A stretch of DNA of 64,000 nucleotides from NCBI RefSeq assembly GCF_900188175.1, contig NZ_FZOQ01000005.1, forward strand, positions 124,001 through 188,000, in the 5' to 3' direction. A model generated the notes under the pieces. That model did not search any database, had not been told where the DNA came from, and worked only from the letters and a program-made list of their open reading frames with translations. Position 1 is the stretch's first letter, and every line of letters starts with the position of its first letter. This document shows, piece after piece, positions 14,829 to 23,831 of this stretch. Made by a program: the position numbers and the translations under genes. The stretch is from Pontibacter ummariensis. GTDB taxonomy: Bacteria > Bacteroidota > Bacteroidia > Cytophagales > Hymenobacteraceae.

Positions 14829-17247
14829 GACTCTTTGCGTTGATTAAGTTTGTGAATTCGTTTAGCTTCATACCCGACTCCCGGAAGTCCCGCACGAACA
14901 TTTCCAGTGCCTGCCGGTAGGTGGGGTATCGGTCCAGGTAGACCTGAAGGGCCTCTTTCTCCCTTCGCTCTGTGGTGAAGGTGAGGTACTCGTAAATGGA
15001 CACCTCCACGCCATACACTTCGCCGGTGCTGCCCCTTTTAATGTAGACTTCCTTGAAGCGACCGCGCCCTTCCTTGTTGTCGAGGTTGTTGATGGTGAAG
15101 ATTTTCTTCTGCTCCACAGCGTTCAGGGAAAGCAGCCCGGCGATCGCTTCGAAGTTGTCCTTGAACTTGGTCTGGTCCAGCAGACAGAGGGTGTCCGAGT
15201 TGTTGACGATGCTGTTTTTCACGACGGCGTTGCCCAGGATGTCGTCCAGCTCCTGCGTCACCACCACCGCCTCCCCCCAGAACTTGCGCACGGTCTTGTA
15301 GACATAGAGGATATAACCCGCCATCAAGGGGCTGGCGATTGCCTTCCAGGCTTCCTCGATGATGAGCGCCTTGCGGTTTTTCTTGTGGCGCATCTTCTGC
15401 AGGAACACGTCCATGATGATGATCGTGGTGATCGGGAACAGGACCTTGTGCTCCTTGATCGCATCGATCTCAAAGACAATGAACTTCTCATCGAACAGCG
15501 TGGAGTCCATCGCGTTGTTTAAGATGGTACCGTACTCTCCGCCGATGCAGAATTTTTTGAGGATAAAGCGGTAACTGGTGATGTCAAAGGGAATAGCCTC
15601 CGCCTGCGTTATCTCGCCTATCTTCTCAACCGAAAACTCATAAAAGGACTGAAAGCCCAGGTAGCTGCTCTCCTTTCCTGACCGGTAGAAGTCCTCATAA
15701 TAGGCCGCTATGACAGAGGAGAGCACACTGTCTTCTATCTGATTCACCGTACCGTCAGCGCCTTTCCATAAGAGGCTTACCAGTGACTTCAAAAACTCCC
15801 GCTTCTCTTCGTTGAACTCCTCCACTGAAATGCGGAAGGGGTTCATCGTGATAGGCTCCTCTTCTGAATAGGTGATGTACTTGCCCCCATAGTAGCGACA
15901 AAGGCCGCTGTAGCTGTGCCCTGTGTCCACTAAAATCACGTCTGTGTCCTGCAGGGCGTACTGCCGGATGAGGTGGTTCATGAAGAAAGACTTGCCAGCG
16001 CCTGAAGGACCCAGCACGAACTTGTTGCGGTTGTTCATGCGGTTGGTGTTGATGGGCATATCGCTGGTGTCGATGGCCACCGGGATGCCCTGACGGTCTG
16101 AGAAAAAGACCTGAAAGCCAGACTCCTCGTCTTTCAATAAACCTTCTTTAAAGAGCATGCAGATAGCCGCGTCCGATGTGGTTTGAAACTTATCGTAGGC
16201 CTTCAGCTCCGAGGCATTGCCCGGCAGGGAGCAGCGGAAAAGCTCCAGCTGGTTGTAAGCGTTATGAGAGGGGATGATGCCCAGCGAGAACAGCGCGCTC
16301 TCAATGTAATTCACCGCCCTGTCGATGTGCTGCTCACCGGCAGACACAAGTATGTTATAGTGCCCGTGCACAAGCAGCTGGTTGTCCTTTGCAATGTCAG
16401 CCATCACGCGGTCAATATCCTCCACCGCCAGATCATTGGCAGGGTCGGGCATGGAAATATGCCGCTTACGTTTGGCGATAAGCTTGTTGATCTCTGCCCT
16501 TTGGTCCGGGATCTGTATCACCTGGTTATAAATCACGCAGTCCGTGGCCGGGATCTTGTGCAGGAAGTGCATCATATCGACCGGCAGCGAAAAGCCCAGG
16601 TTAACGTCTGTGTGTGGCGTGATGGAGGCGGGGAAGTTGATCTCGTCAATGTCCACCAGGGAGATACTTTTAATCGTCCGCTTGCCTGATTTTATACCCT
16701 CTTCTGATGCGCTGAAGTTGTTGAGGCTGTAGACATCATCTGAGAAGTTAAAGGCCAGCAGGCGGCTGACAAGCCGTTTGATTTCCTTTTCTGTGAGCAC
16801 CTCCGGATGAAAGCCCTTTGACTCCAGCAGCTCTACTACTTTGGTGATGTTGCGCTGAAAGGCTTTGAAGTCTTTCTCGTCATAGGTAAAGAAAGCCGAG
16901 CGCTTTACGTCCTTTGTTAAGGTCAGGTACGTGGTGATGGCGCGGTACTCCCTCCCTTCAAACGCCTCGTTGTACTTTTGGCTGAGGAAATCAGAAGAGG
17001 GCTGCCCTTTGAACTGCTTGCGCGCAAAAATATCCAGTTTTTGCAGGGTATACCCGGAGCCGAGCAGCTTGACGATGTTCGAAAACACGTAATGGAAGTC
17101 CGTGTAAGCATCCACATCGGCGGCGTACTGGAGCACCGGGTTGGTGATCCGTATGATGACGGAGTGGTCGCCTGCCTCATGGTAGAGAACATCATGCACA
17201 TGACGGTCAACGCCAATATATGGCAAGGTAAATTTCTTGTTCTTCAT
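14803..17247 (-). CDS. traG: Conjugation ATPase TraG (VirB4-like)
   Basis: 814 residues. Walker A GPSGAGKS is near residue 410, Walker B near LIIEEAWKAI, and a typical VirB4 motif VVVTQELDDILGNAVVKNS follows. The N-terminal half carries the CagE/TrbE-type domain. VirB4/TraG proteins energise assembly of the transfer channel at the inner membrane. It follows the DUF4133 gene and overlaps the VirB5-like gene, in the conserved Bacteroidetes order traE-traF-traG-traI-traJ-traK. Confidence 0.93.
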   Translation of the reverse strand: MKNKKFTLPYIGVDRHVHDVLYHEAGDHSVIIRITNPVLQYAADVDAYTDFHYVFSNIVKLLGSGYTLQKLDIFARKQFKGQPSSDFLSQKYNEAFEGREYRAITTYLTLTKDVKRSAFFTYDEKDFKAFQRNITKVVELLESKGFHPEVLTEKEIKRLVSRLLAFNFSDDVYSLNNFSASEEGIKSGKRTIKSISLVDIDEINFPASITPHTDVNLGFSLPVDMMHFLHKIPATDCVIYNQVIQIPDQRAEINKLIAKRKRHISMPDPANDLAVEDIDRVMADIAKDNQLLVHGHYNILVSAGEQHIDRAVNYIESALFSLGIIPSHNAYNQLELFRCSLPGNASELKAYDKFQTTSDAAICMLFKEGLLKDEESGFQVFFSDRQGIPVAIDTSDMPINTNRMNNRNKFVLGPSGAGKSFFMNHLIRQYALQDTDVILVDTGHSYSGLCRYYGGKYITYSEEEPITMNPFRISVEEFNEEKREFLKSLVSLLWKGADGTVNQIEDSVLSSVIAAYYEDFYRSGKESSYLGFQSFYEFSVEKIGEITQAEAIPFDITSYRFILKKFCIGGEYGTILNNAMDSTLFDEKFIVFEIDAIKEHKVLFPITTIIIMDVFLQKMRHKKNRKALIIEEAWKAIASPLMAGYILYVYKTVRKFWGEAVVVTQELDDILGNAVVKNSIVNNSDTLCLLDQTKFKDNFEAIAGLLSLNAVEQKKIFTINNLDNKEGRGRFKEVYIKRGSTGEVYGVEVSIYEYLTFTTERREKEALQVYLDRYPTYRQALEMFVRDFRESGMKLNEFTNLINAKSHEKIPVLS

Positions 17248-17278
17248 GCGTTGGGGTGGATGGTGTGGCCGGTAAGGG

Positions 17279-17578
17279 CTAACGTCTGCGGTTCAGCCGG
17301 TTGGGGATGATGTACACTCCGGCAGATCTGGTCTTTGCATGCAGGCCTTTCTTCTGTCGGCTGTTCGTGTAGAGCAGTCCGGCGAAAGAAACGGCAAGCA
17401 GGGCGACAAACCCAGCGAGGAAGTTTACGGCAACGGTCAGGATTACAGCAGAGAGGAAACCTCCCAGCACACTTCCCATTGCCCAGTAGATATAGCGGCC
17501 TTTGAAGGATTTGAAGACAAGAGGCTGTTGCAGCCCCTTGTAAACATTGTATCCTGTGTTGTGCCTCTCGGAGGTCAT
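17279..17578 (-). CDS. DUF4133 membrane protein (TraF-like, VirB3-type)
   Basis: 99 residues matching DUF4133: N-terminal YNVYKGLQQPLVFKSFKGRY, two adjacent membrane segments, and a basic C terminus ending in LNRRR. The protein is the VirB3-like partner of the VirB4 ATPase. It lies four bases downstream of the DUF4134 gene. Confidence 0.88.
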   Translation of the reverse strand: MTSERHNTGYNVYKGLQQPLVFKSFKGRYIYWAMGSVLGGFLSAVILTVAVNFLAGFVALLAVSFAGLLYTNSRQKKGLHAKTRSAGVYIIPNRLNRRR

Positions 17579-17582
17579 GGCA

Positions 17583-17879
17583 CTATACGCCGAAGAACGC
17601 CTTCACCACCACGCCCACCAGCATCAGGAACACGCAGGAGCCAAGCCAGCCCATCAGGGATTTCTGCACGTCCTGGTCGCCGGTGTTCCACTTGATGAAC
17701 ACGCGCACGCCGCCTACAAGGCCCACGATCGCGCCGATGACGATGATAAGGGTTCCAATCGGGTCAACGTAGGTGGTAAGCTCTGAGGAAGCCGCGTCTA
17801 TTCCTGACACGCCCTGCGCCATACCCTGCTGCACTGCAGAAAGCAGTGCCAATGCCATGAAAGAAAGTCTCTTTTTCAT
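17583..17879 (-). CDS. DUF4134 pilin-like protein (TraE-like, VirB2-type)
   Basis: 98 residues with a signal peptide (LALLSAVQQGMAQG) and two hydrophobic segments: LIIVIGAIVGLVGGVRVF and CVFLMLVGVVVKAFFGV, separated by WNTGDQDVQKSLMGW. This is the DUF4134 pattern, the probable pilin or VirB2 counterpart of Bacteroidetes transfer systems. Confidence 0.88.
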   Translation of the reverse strand: MKKRLSFMALALLSAVQQGMAQGVSGIDAASSELTTYVDPIGTLIIVIGAIVGLVGGVRVFIKWNTGDQDVQKSLMGWLGSCVFLMLVGVVVKAFFGV

Positions 17880-17906
17880 AAAGCTGTTAAAATGAATTGT
17901 GTTGAT

Positions 17907-18224
17907 TTAAAATATTGACTTGGAATATGATTTAGCGTCCTTCAGGAAGTCCTCCAAGGGAATCCCCTGCCCTTCCACTCTCAAAGCGGGCTCAGCCGCT
18001 ACCTTTCTCTCTGCCGGATAAACTGCCGCCGGCTCTTCCTCCGGTTCGGCAGCGACCTCCTCAGGACCCTCCTCCTCGCCCATCAGCTCCCGCATGTTGT
18101 AGTGCACACCGCTCTGTGCAGGTGCCTTCTGTTTGCGTGAGAAGAATAGGTCGTAGAGGAAGTTTAGCACATAGTAAATGGCGTACGCTCCTATCACTAC
18201 CCCGAAAAATGTACTCCATGCCAT
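17907..18224 (-). CDS. Single-pass membrane protein, TraD/TraC position
   Basis: 105 residues with one N-terminal membrane segment (FFGVVIGAYAIYYVLNFLYDLFF region) and a cytoplasmic tail rich in Glu, Ala and Pro (EEEGPEEVAAEPEEEPAA). A short conserved-looking end reads IPLEDFLKDAKSYSKS. Located between the RHH-type TraB-like gene and the pilin-like gene, it is part of the transfer operon. No family name is certain. Confidence 0.7.
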   Translation of the reverse strand: MAWSTFFGVVIGAYAIYYVLNFLYDLFFSRKQKAPAQSGVHYNMRELMGEEEGPEEVAAEPEEEPAAVYPAERKVAAEPALRVEGQGIPLEDFLKDAKSYSKSIF

Positions 18225-18294
18225 GGGTTTTTATTTTAAAGTAACACGTTGCTTTATGCGAGTATCAAAATATACGATTCAAGCATACATCAGT

Positions 18295-18732
18295 TTATTC
18301 TAATAGCTTATTGCTTCTTTTATCAATCAGTTCCTGCATAAGGTCCTTGTGCTTCTGAAAGAACTCGCGCAGCAGGCAACTCACCAGCAGGTTAGACCGG
18401 ATTTTAAATTTCTTCCGGATCAGGTCCAGTACTTCAGCCGTTTCCTCATCGATGTAAACGGCGTTTCTTCCAAAGTCCAGCTCTTCCCGCGCAGCCTCTA
18501 ATACCTTGAGTAAATGCGGGAAACCGCCCAACTCAAGCGTCCTGTCTATGTCCGGCACCTCCCGTTTGCCTGCAACCTTCATTTTGCCAGGCTCAGGACG
18601 CGCAGCACGTTCCTCCTTCACAGGCGGCAGTCCACGAACTGGCTCTACTGCTGCTGAAGGCGCATTTTCAGCCCCCATTTTGGCTTTTATGCTACTTAAT
18701 AGTGAATTGTTCTTATTCATTGGTGGGTGCAA
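18295..18732 (-). CDS. DUF3408-like / RHH-type conjugation protein
   Basis: 145 residues: a disordered, Pro/Arg/Lys-rich first half (about 20-60) and a folded second half with YIDEETAEVLDLIRKKFKIR followed by a helix pair, similar to the ribbon-helix-helix region of DUF3408 (TraB/TraC-type) proteins. It follows the ParA-like gene, separated by a terminator, and starts the block of tra genes. DNA binding near the transfer origin or promoter is likely. Confidence 0.65.
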   Translation of the reverse strand: MHPPMNKNNSLLSSIKAKMGAENAPSAAVEPVRGLPPVKEERAARPEPGKMKVAGKREVPDIDRTLELGGFPHLLKVLEAAREELDFGRNAVYIDEETAEVLDLIRKKFKIRSNLLVSCLLREFFQKHKDLMQELIDKRSNKLLE

Positions 18733-18805
18733 TGTATACTACAATAGATTAAAGTCAAAAATAATATTCTTAAAAAGATTAAAAAGTTTTTAAGCAGTAA
18801 AAGAA

Positions 18806-18836
18806 AAACCCCTCAGAATAACATCCTGAGGGGTTT
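18806..18836 (-). terminator. Rho-independent terminator after the ParA-like gene
   Basis: Arms AAACCCCTCAG and CTGAGGGGTTT with a 9-base loop. On the minus strand the stem is followed by TTTTTCTTTT. It separates the mob/parA transcript from the tra genes, although read-through is possible. Confidence 0.8.
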
Positions 18837-18856
18837 AAAGCCTGAGTATATGGTGT

Positions 18857-19483
18857 TTAGCTAATATATCTGTTGTATATGAAGTCAAAGGATTCCTGCA
18901 CCACTTCCCGGGCTTCCGAACTGATGGACACCGTGTCAATGCGCTGCAGGGCCACCCGTTCTGCTATCTCCGGCGCGATTTCCCCGAAGGCTGCCATCGC
19001 TTCCCGGACCTTCTCCTTTGTCTCGTATTTGATAGCCTTGTTGAGTCTGGTAGGCAGGAAAACAATCTTGTTATCAGCATTCAGGTGCCGCGCTACCCTG
19101 GCAAACACGTGGGAGGATTCGAATACGGAACGCTCATAGGCGATCGGGCATATGATCAGGTCTGCGTCTTTGATAACAGAGAGGATCGTGTCATCGTCCA
19201 GCCTTCCCGGCATATCAATAATTACCTGCGTTTCGCCTTTCAGGGCTTCAAGGTCTGCGGCATACTTGGGGTAATCCTCCAGGTCAAGCTTGAGCACCTC
19301 GTAAAGCGGCTCGTTCTCGTACAGTTCCCGGTCCCTCTCCCACTTGGAGTATACCGTTTCCTGCTGGTCCATGTCGAAGATCACCACGCTCTCATTTTTC
19401 TCGAGCGCAAGGTAGTTGGCCAGCAGCACGCAGGTAGTGGACTTGCCTACCCCGCCTTTTTGATTAGCGATTACAATTTTCAT
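18857..19483 (-). CDS. ParA-family ATPase of the transfer region (TraA-like)
   Basis: 208 residues. Deviant Walker A KGGVGKST at about 9-16, Walker A' region VVIFDMDQQE and Walker B VIIDMPGRLDDDT. The short form without an N-terminal HTH matches TraA-type ParA ATPases that stand between mob and tra genes in Bacteroidetes elements. It probably helps position the relaxase complex or the transfer machinery. It lies ten bases downstream of the relaxase gene. It is distinct from the plasmid-partition ParA at 25.9 kb. Confidence 0.87.
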   Translation of the reverse strand: MKIVIANQKGGVGKSTTCVLLANYLALEKNESVVIFDMDQQETVYSKWERDRELYENEPLYEVLKLDLEDYPKYAADLEALKGETQVIIDMPGRLDDDTILSVIKDADLIICPIAYERSVFESSHVFARVARHLNADNKIVFLPTRLNKAIKYETKEKVREAMAAFGEIAPEIAERVALQRIDTVSISSEAREVVQESFDFIYNRYIS

Positions 19484-19492
19484 ATCATTTGT

Positions 19493-21055
19493 TTAGCGTT
19501 TCATCCTTCGTTTGTTCTTCCTGTCCTGCTGCGGCTCACGTGAGCCTTCCTGAGCCAATTGGGCCAGCATGGTGAGCATATCTCCTACGCCCCCACTGGA
19601 GTACGCTGCCTGCTGTGTGGCTGCCCTGCTGCGCGCTTCATCAAGTGACACCACGCCTGCCGCAGAGTAGTCAAGCTGGCGGCTGGTGAGTTCGTTCACA
19701 GGGTATATGGCCTTCTCCCTTTTGTCGATCAGGTAATGCTTGTTGTCCAGTTTGGCGATGCTCCACCCGTTGCTTTCCAGAACGTCGGGTAGCTGCCTGC
19801 CGTTGGCCAGCATACTGTTCAACCTTCCTGACGCGTACTCCCGGGCATCCTCATTCACCGGCCCGTTTATAGCAAGGCTATGGGGCTTTAGGTAGAATAC
19901 CTGGCTAAGTATGCGCGCATCGGCTGCACTGGTGATAGCAAAGCTACGGGCCTGCTTAAGGCGCTCTTTCTGATACAGCCCTTTCATCACCATCTCATCC
20001 ACCTGCAGACTTGGCTCAGCCTCTCCTTTTAGCTTCACCTCCCCGCGCTTGTTTACCGAGAAGCCTACCGCTTTCAGCTGGCTCTTAAACTCACTGAAGG
20101 TAATGTCCGTGTCCTTCGCCACCGCACCGATGATCCCCTGTGCAGAGGCTATTCTTTCCGGTCTGCTGACAGCTGTCATCAGCTCGCTTAGCTTCATCAC
20201 CTGGGAGCCTTTGAGCACCTGCTTTTGCGCGTGGTCAATGATAGAGTAACCGTAAGGCTCCTGCTCTCCCTTTGCTTTGTGAAAGACGATCTCTACGCCG
20301 AACTTTGATTTCATGAACTCCTGGAAAGCTTTAGGCGCAAGCCCCGGCTTGTACTTTGTGAACAGGCTGTGAAGCTGCCTTATGCGCTCGTCAGGTGCCG
20401 TGTACTGCGCTATCTTTTGGCCGACGGTATCTTTATCCATCGAGCTAACCAGGCTGCCGTACTTGACGAAATCATACGTGCTGCCCTTCTCCCCTACCTT
20501 CACCCCGTTTGCCTCCAACAGCATCTTGAACTGCGCCGGTGTGGAGAAGCTATAGCCCATTGCCTTACTGACGTGCGCTTTTATTTCCTCGCCAACGTCC
20601 TGCAGCAGGATCTCTTTGATAGCCTTCTGTGATCGGGTTCGCTCAAAGGAGTCATCGATCTTTCTGCCTTCTTCATTGACGCGCGAAGAGACGATGTGCA
20701 CGTGGTTGTTGGCCGTGTCTGAGTGGAAGTAGATCAGGTACGGGTTCTCTTGATAGCCCATCTTCTCCAGGTACTGTTCAGCAATGAACTTCAGCTCCTG
20801 CGCGTCCTTCTCCCTGCCCTCACACGATAGCACCGCATGAAACTGCGGATGCTTCACAGTTTGCACATGATCCTCGGATGTGGACCATGACTGAAAGTAA
20901 CCTTTATAGTCAGTGTCCCCGATCCCGGAGCGGCCGGTCTGGAGCATGCCGAAGTTCTCTTCTGCCAGCAGCACGGCGGTGCCTTTCTTTACTTTGTCTT
21001 CATTGTAGTTCACCCCGGCAAACGAGCCGGAAGAGGAGAGTATCTTCACTATCAT
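19493..21055 (-). CDS. Relaxase (MobB/MobP-type, histidine triad)
   Basis: 520 residues from the methionine at 21055. An upstream start at 21091 would add a short unrelated stretch and run into the repeat array. The N-terminal 200 residues carry the relaxase pattern: HPQFHAVLSCEGREK, YLIYFHSDTANNHVHIVSSR with the NHVHIV metal-binding motif, and RVNEEGRKIDD. The enzyme nicks the transfer origin and stays bound to the 5' end of the transferred strand. The catalytic tyrosine was not assigned. A heptamer array and the MobC-like gene lie just upstream, so the origin is probably near 21.1 kb. Confidence 0.85.
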   Translation of the reverse strand: MIVKILSSSGSFAGVNYNEDKVKKGTAVLLAEENFGMLQTGRSGIGDTDYKGYFQSWSTSEDHVQTVKHPQFHAVLSCEGREKDAQELKFIAEQYLEKMGYQENPYLIYFHSDTANNHVHIVSSRVNEEGRKIDDSFERTRSQKAIKEILLQDVGEEIKAHVSKAMGYSFSTPAQFKMLLEANGVKVGEKGSTYDFVKYGSLVSSMDKDTVGQKIAQYTAPDERIRQLHSLFTKYKPGLAPKAFQEFMKSKFGVEIVFHKAKGEQEPYGYSIIDHAQKQVLKGSQVMKLSELMTAVSRPERIASAQGIIGAVAKDTDITFSEFKSQLKAVGFSVNKRGEVKLKGEAEPSLQVDEMVMKGLYQKERLKQARSFAITSAADARILSQVFYLKPHSLAINGPVNEDAREYASGRLNSMLANGRQLPDVLESNGWSIAKLDNKHYLIDKREKAIYPVNELTSRQLDYSAAGVVSLDEARSRAATQQAAYSSGGVGDMLTMLAQLAQEGSREPQQDRKNKRRMKR

Positions 21056-21090
21056 ACACTGCCAAAAGTATAGCTTTCTACTTACACACA

Positions 21091-21160
21091 ATCCGCATTA
21101 CGCAATGCGCATTGCGGATTAAGGATTGCGCATTGTGCATTGCGTATTCCGCATTGCGGA
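21091..21160. repeat. Ten-unit heptamer array, consensus TTGCGCA
   Basis: Starting at 21091 the sequence divides without gaps into ten 7-base units: ATCCGCA, TTACGCA, ATGCGCA, TTGCGGA, TTAAGGA, TTGCGCA, TTGTGCA, TTGCGTA, TTCCGCA, TTGCGGA. It fills the gap between the mobC-like and relaxase genes. It may belong to the transfer origin, or be one of the heptameric intergenic repeats seen in some bacterial genomes. Confidence 0.8.
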
Positions 21161-21163
21161 CCG

Positions 21164-21595
21164 TTAGCGGGTAACACGCAGGAAGGCCCTGATGGCTTTG
21201 ACATAGGCATCCTCCACTTTCAGGAACTCCTCAAAGTGCTGGTTGTACTCCGCGATCACCTTCCCCTCCACCATGTTGTTCTTCTCCAGGTAGTGGGCGT
21301 AGCGGGCAATCTGATTGATGTTGTTGCCTATTCTTTTGAGCTCAGTCCCTGTTTTATCGATAGCCCGGAACAAGGGTTTCGGATTGAAGGCAGGCGCGTC
21401 ATCAGCAGAGAATAGCTTCCTGCGCACATAGATGCTCACGTCCTTATAGCCCTGCTCTGCCGTCTGTTTCTTCAGGTCGTTGTGCTCCTGCTTTGTAAGC
21501 CTGACCTGGAGCACACTGTCCCGTTTCTCGTCGGATCCAAGCAGTGGCCTGCCGCCTCTGTAGCTCCAGTCTCTTTCGTCCTGTTCGTTTTCCAT
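21164..21595 (-). CDS. MobC/RHH mobilization accessory protein
   Basis: 143 residues. After a polar start comes VLQVRLTKQEHNDLKKQTAE, a ribbon-helix-helix DNA-binding segment, and VSIYVRRKLF. Further on is the mobilization-protein signature LKRIGNNINQIARYAHYL. Such proteins bind next to nic and help the relaxase open the transfer origin. It is the first gene of the mob operon, 70 bases from the relaxase frame, with the heptamer array between. Confidence 0.85.
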   Translation of the reverse strand: MENEQDERDWSYRGGRPLLGSDEKRDSVLQVRLTKQEHNDLKKQTAEQGYKDVSIYVRRKLFSADDAPAFNPKPLFRAIDKTGTELKRIGNNINQIARYAHYLEKNNMVEGKVIAEYNQHFEEFLKVEDAYVKAIRAFLRVTR

Positions 21596-22504
21596 TTGGT
21601 ATTTCTTTAAGATAATGAGTCGCGAATTATCTGCACCGAGCTTCCACTACGTGGGGAGCAAGGCAAGAGGTTTCTGTATATACATAAACACATCTTGCAA
21701 TGTAAAACCCGAACGTATAAAATCATAGAAATGACAGCCATATTTTATGCCATATCCAGTTAGGGAGAACACCGAAGTTAACAAGTCAGGTTCTGTAATA
21801 TTTCCAAGGAAATGATAATCTGAACAAAAGGGAAAGAAGAGCCAGGATAAAAAATCACAGCTTGAGATGAATAATTTTTTGGCGGCGAAGGGGAAGTGTA
21901 GCACTGGTACTCACTGAAATACATTTAAACTTTTATGCTTGAAATCTTACGTTTGCCACACCTGCCAGCTACTTATAAAAGAAGCTCACGAAGATGGCGA
22001 AACTTTCTAAAAGCACTGAGGGGCGGAACCTATCGTGCTGTTTGAAGGAATCAAAAGAGAGTCGATACAGTGGGTTGGAAACTTTTCACGAAGGTTGAAG
22101 TCCTGGCTTGAGGGTCGTGATGAGCGTTGAGCTATCTATAAGGAACGGTAGTGTAGTTGTATACCTCGGTTCCGGTGGCCTTGCGGATAGGACGATAATT
22201 TTAAAAGACGATTACTACCGGCACATGATAGGGCCTCTTCTGTTCATTCAGTTCAAATGCGCATTGCGGATTATGTATTGCGCAATGTGCATTGCGCATT
22301 GCGCATAAGGTTTCGCCTTTCCCACCACTTCTTTTTTAAATCTTCCTTCCCTTATAGATTCTTTTGAGGGAAAGCGAAACCAAAGTGAAGCCTTTCCCCT
22401 ATCAAATAATCTCAATAGATTATTTCAATGAATATCAGTCGTTTCAAGCTACTCCGTAAAGCGTTGAGGCTCAGTTCAATATTTTATGATTACTCTGTTT
22501 ACTA
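21596..22504. other. Non-coding stretch between mobC and the iterons
   Basis: About 900 bases without a convincing gene. A leftward frame of 85 codons (21647-21904) and a rightward frame starting at 22120 (MSVELSIRNGSVVVYLGSGG) exist, but the second runs into the heptamer array at 22257 and neither resembles a known protein. The stretch lies between the mobilization genes and the replication iterons, where origin functions (oriT, single-strand origin, control RNA) would be expected. Confidence 0.5.
22257..22305. repeat. Seven-unit heptamer array, consensus TTGCGCA
   Basis: ATGCGCA, TTGCGGA, TTATGTA, TTGCGCA, ATGTGCA, TTGCGCA and TTGCGCA follow one another without gaps. It is the same unit as the array at 21091-21160. 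The pair brackets mobC and the adjacent non-coding stretch. Confidence 0.8.
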
Positions 22505-22505
22505 T

Positions 22506-22746
22506 TGCACCCAGGTACGTAGTCACTGCACTCAGGTACGTAAAGTAGGTCCTTTTTCTGCACTCAGGTACGTAACCGCTGCACTCAGGTACGTAGTTGC
22601 AGAACCACTTAAGCCTGCAATGGGTTGAAAGGATTTTGCACTCAGGTACGTAAAGTATGTTACTTTAACCCCCAAGGTTTGCGCCTTTGGGCCATTGCAC
22701 TCAGGTACGTAAATAATGACAAGAGCTTTCTGCACTCAGGTACGTA
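22506..22746. repeat. Seven 16-bp iterons, probable replication origin
   Basis: TGCACTCAGGTACGTA occurs at 22527, 22559, 22580, 22637, 22696 and 22731, with a one-base variant (CCC for CTC) at 22506. All are in the same orientation. Spacings are 21, 32, 21, 57, 59 and 35 bases. Iterons like these bind the replication initiator. They lie at the 3' end of the rep gene (its stop is at 22755), whereas many iteron plasmids have them upstream of rep. Confidence 0.92.
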
Positions 22747-22754
22747 AAAAGTGA

Positions 22755-23831
22755 CTATTCCCAGTCCTTATTCAGAGTGAATACGATCTTCGGTCCGTTC
22801 TGCCCCTGCTTGATTTCAAAGCTCTGCAGCAGGCCCAGCGCTTTCATAGTTTCAATGGCCTTGTCGGTGTACTGCTTTACCTTAGTCTTACGGCTCTCCT
22901 TCATCCACTTGTCGTTGAGCATCCAGTACAGCTTGTCTACTCCTATTTCGCAAGTGTATCGCTTATAGCTGTGCTCACGCAGGAGGTAATCCCGCAGCCT
23001 TAAAGTCGTTTCTGACAGGTTGTGAGATCCGTAGGCAAGGATGGTTCTTCTCAGCAGGTCGCTCGGGTAAAGAATGTACTTGCTATCGATCTGATGCTTA
23101 AAGATAGGGTTGAGCATGATGATGGTGTCCTGCTTGTCGCTGACCTCTTCACCGGTGGCGTCGTACTCCGTCTCACTGAACTGCAGGATCTGAATTAGGC
23201 TGTGGAATCCTTCAATCTTCCTTTCAGTCCTGCCCCCCCCGGCTTTAAAGATAGTTTCCTTATAACTTAGGAGGAACTTCTTCTGCTCCAGCTCACGCAG
23301 GATAGCCTTCACGTTATCAATATCCTTTCCGCCAACATACTCCCCCCCTTTATACTCCTTGGTGAGTTCATAAACGGTGAAGCCGATGATCGGGGCTTTT
23401 TCCTTCGTCCCGCCGTAGCGCACCATCCTGTGGGCCAGGTTCCCTGTGAAGTAGTCCTCGCTTTCGGTATCCGACGTCTGGCTTTTTTCATGAAGCAGCT
23501 TTGTCAGGCAATCGATGATCTTCTGTTCAGAGGGGTTCAGTTTGATGCCCTCCACTACCGCGCTTCGCTCTATACCCTCCACTTCTATGGAGCGCCTGGT
23601 CTCCGGGTCCAGCAGATCGAAAAGAAGCGGCAGCTGCTCTCCCTTCCCTTTTGGGGAGGCGTGCTTGAGCATCTGGTCAGTAAGGTGGCCGGACCTTTTG
23701 TACTTGCTGGTTTTGGGGGCGCGTACCTCCGGCAACCCCTCCTGTGGGGTATTAACGATGTCTAACTCATTAGCTGAGCCTAAGCCCGGTAAGCCATTGT
23801 TCGGTTGCTCATTCTCTTTATTCTTACTCAT
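22755..23831 (-). CDS. Plasmid replication initiator (RepB/Rep_3-like, winged helix)
   Basis: 358 residues. A disordered first 60 residues is followed by two winged-helix-like regions: one around LNPSEQKIIDCLTKLLHEK and FTVYELTKEYKGGEYVG, and a second around LRLRDYLLREHSYKR and VDKLYWMLNDKW. This two-winged-helix layout and the seven iterons directly next to its stop codon identify it as the initiator that opens the plasmid origin. The start overlaps the stop of the next upstream gene by eight bases. The assignment rests mainly on context and general pattern. Confidence 0.8.
   Translation of the reverse strand: MSKNKENEQPNNGLPGLGSANELDIVNTPQEGLPEVRAPKTSKYKRSGHLTDQMLKHASPKGKGEQLPLLFDLLDPETRRSIEVEGIERSAVVEGIKLNPSEQKIIDCLTKLLHEKSQTSDTESEDYFTGNLAHRMVRYGGTKEKAPIIGFTVYELTKEYKGGEYVGGKDIDNVKAILRELEQKKFLLSYKETIFKAGGGRTERKIEGFHSLIQILQFSETEYDATGEEVSDKQDTIIMLNPIFKHQIDSKYILYPSDLLRRTILAYGSHNLSETTLRLRDYLLREHSYKRYTCEIGVDKLYWMLNDKWMKESRKTKVKQYTDKAIETMKALGLLQSFEIKQGQNGPKIVFTLNKDWE

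Noticed and set aside
21647-21904. 85-codon leftward gene before mobC
   Set aside because: Composition unlike the neighbouring genes, no recognisable domain, and no support from spacing.
22257-22746. CRISPR array
   Set aside because: The repeats are 7 bp without spacers, or 16-bp iterons with short, uneven spacing. No cas genes lie near them.
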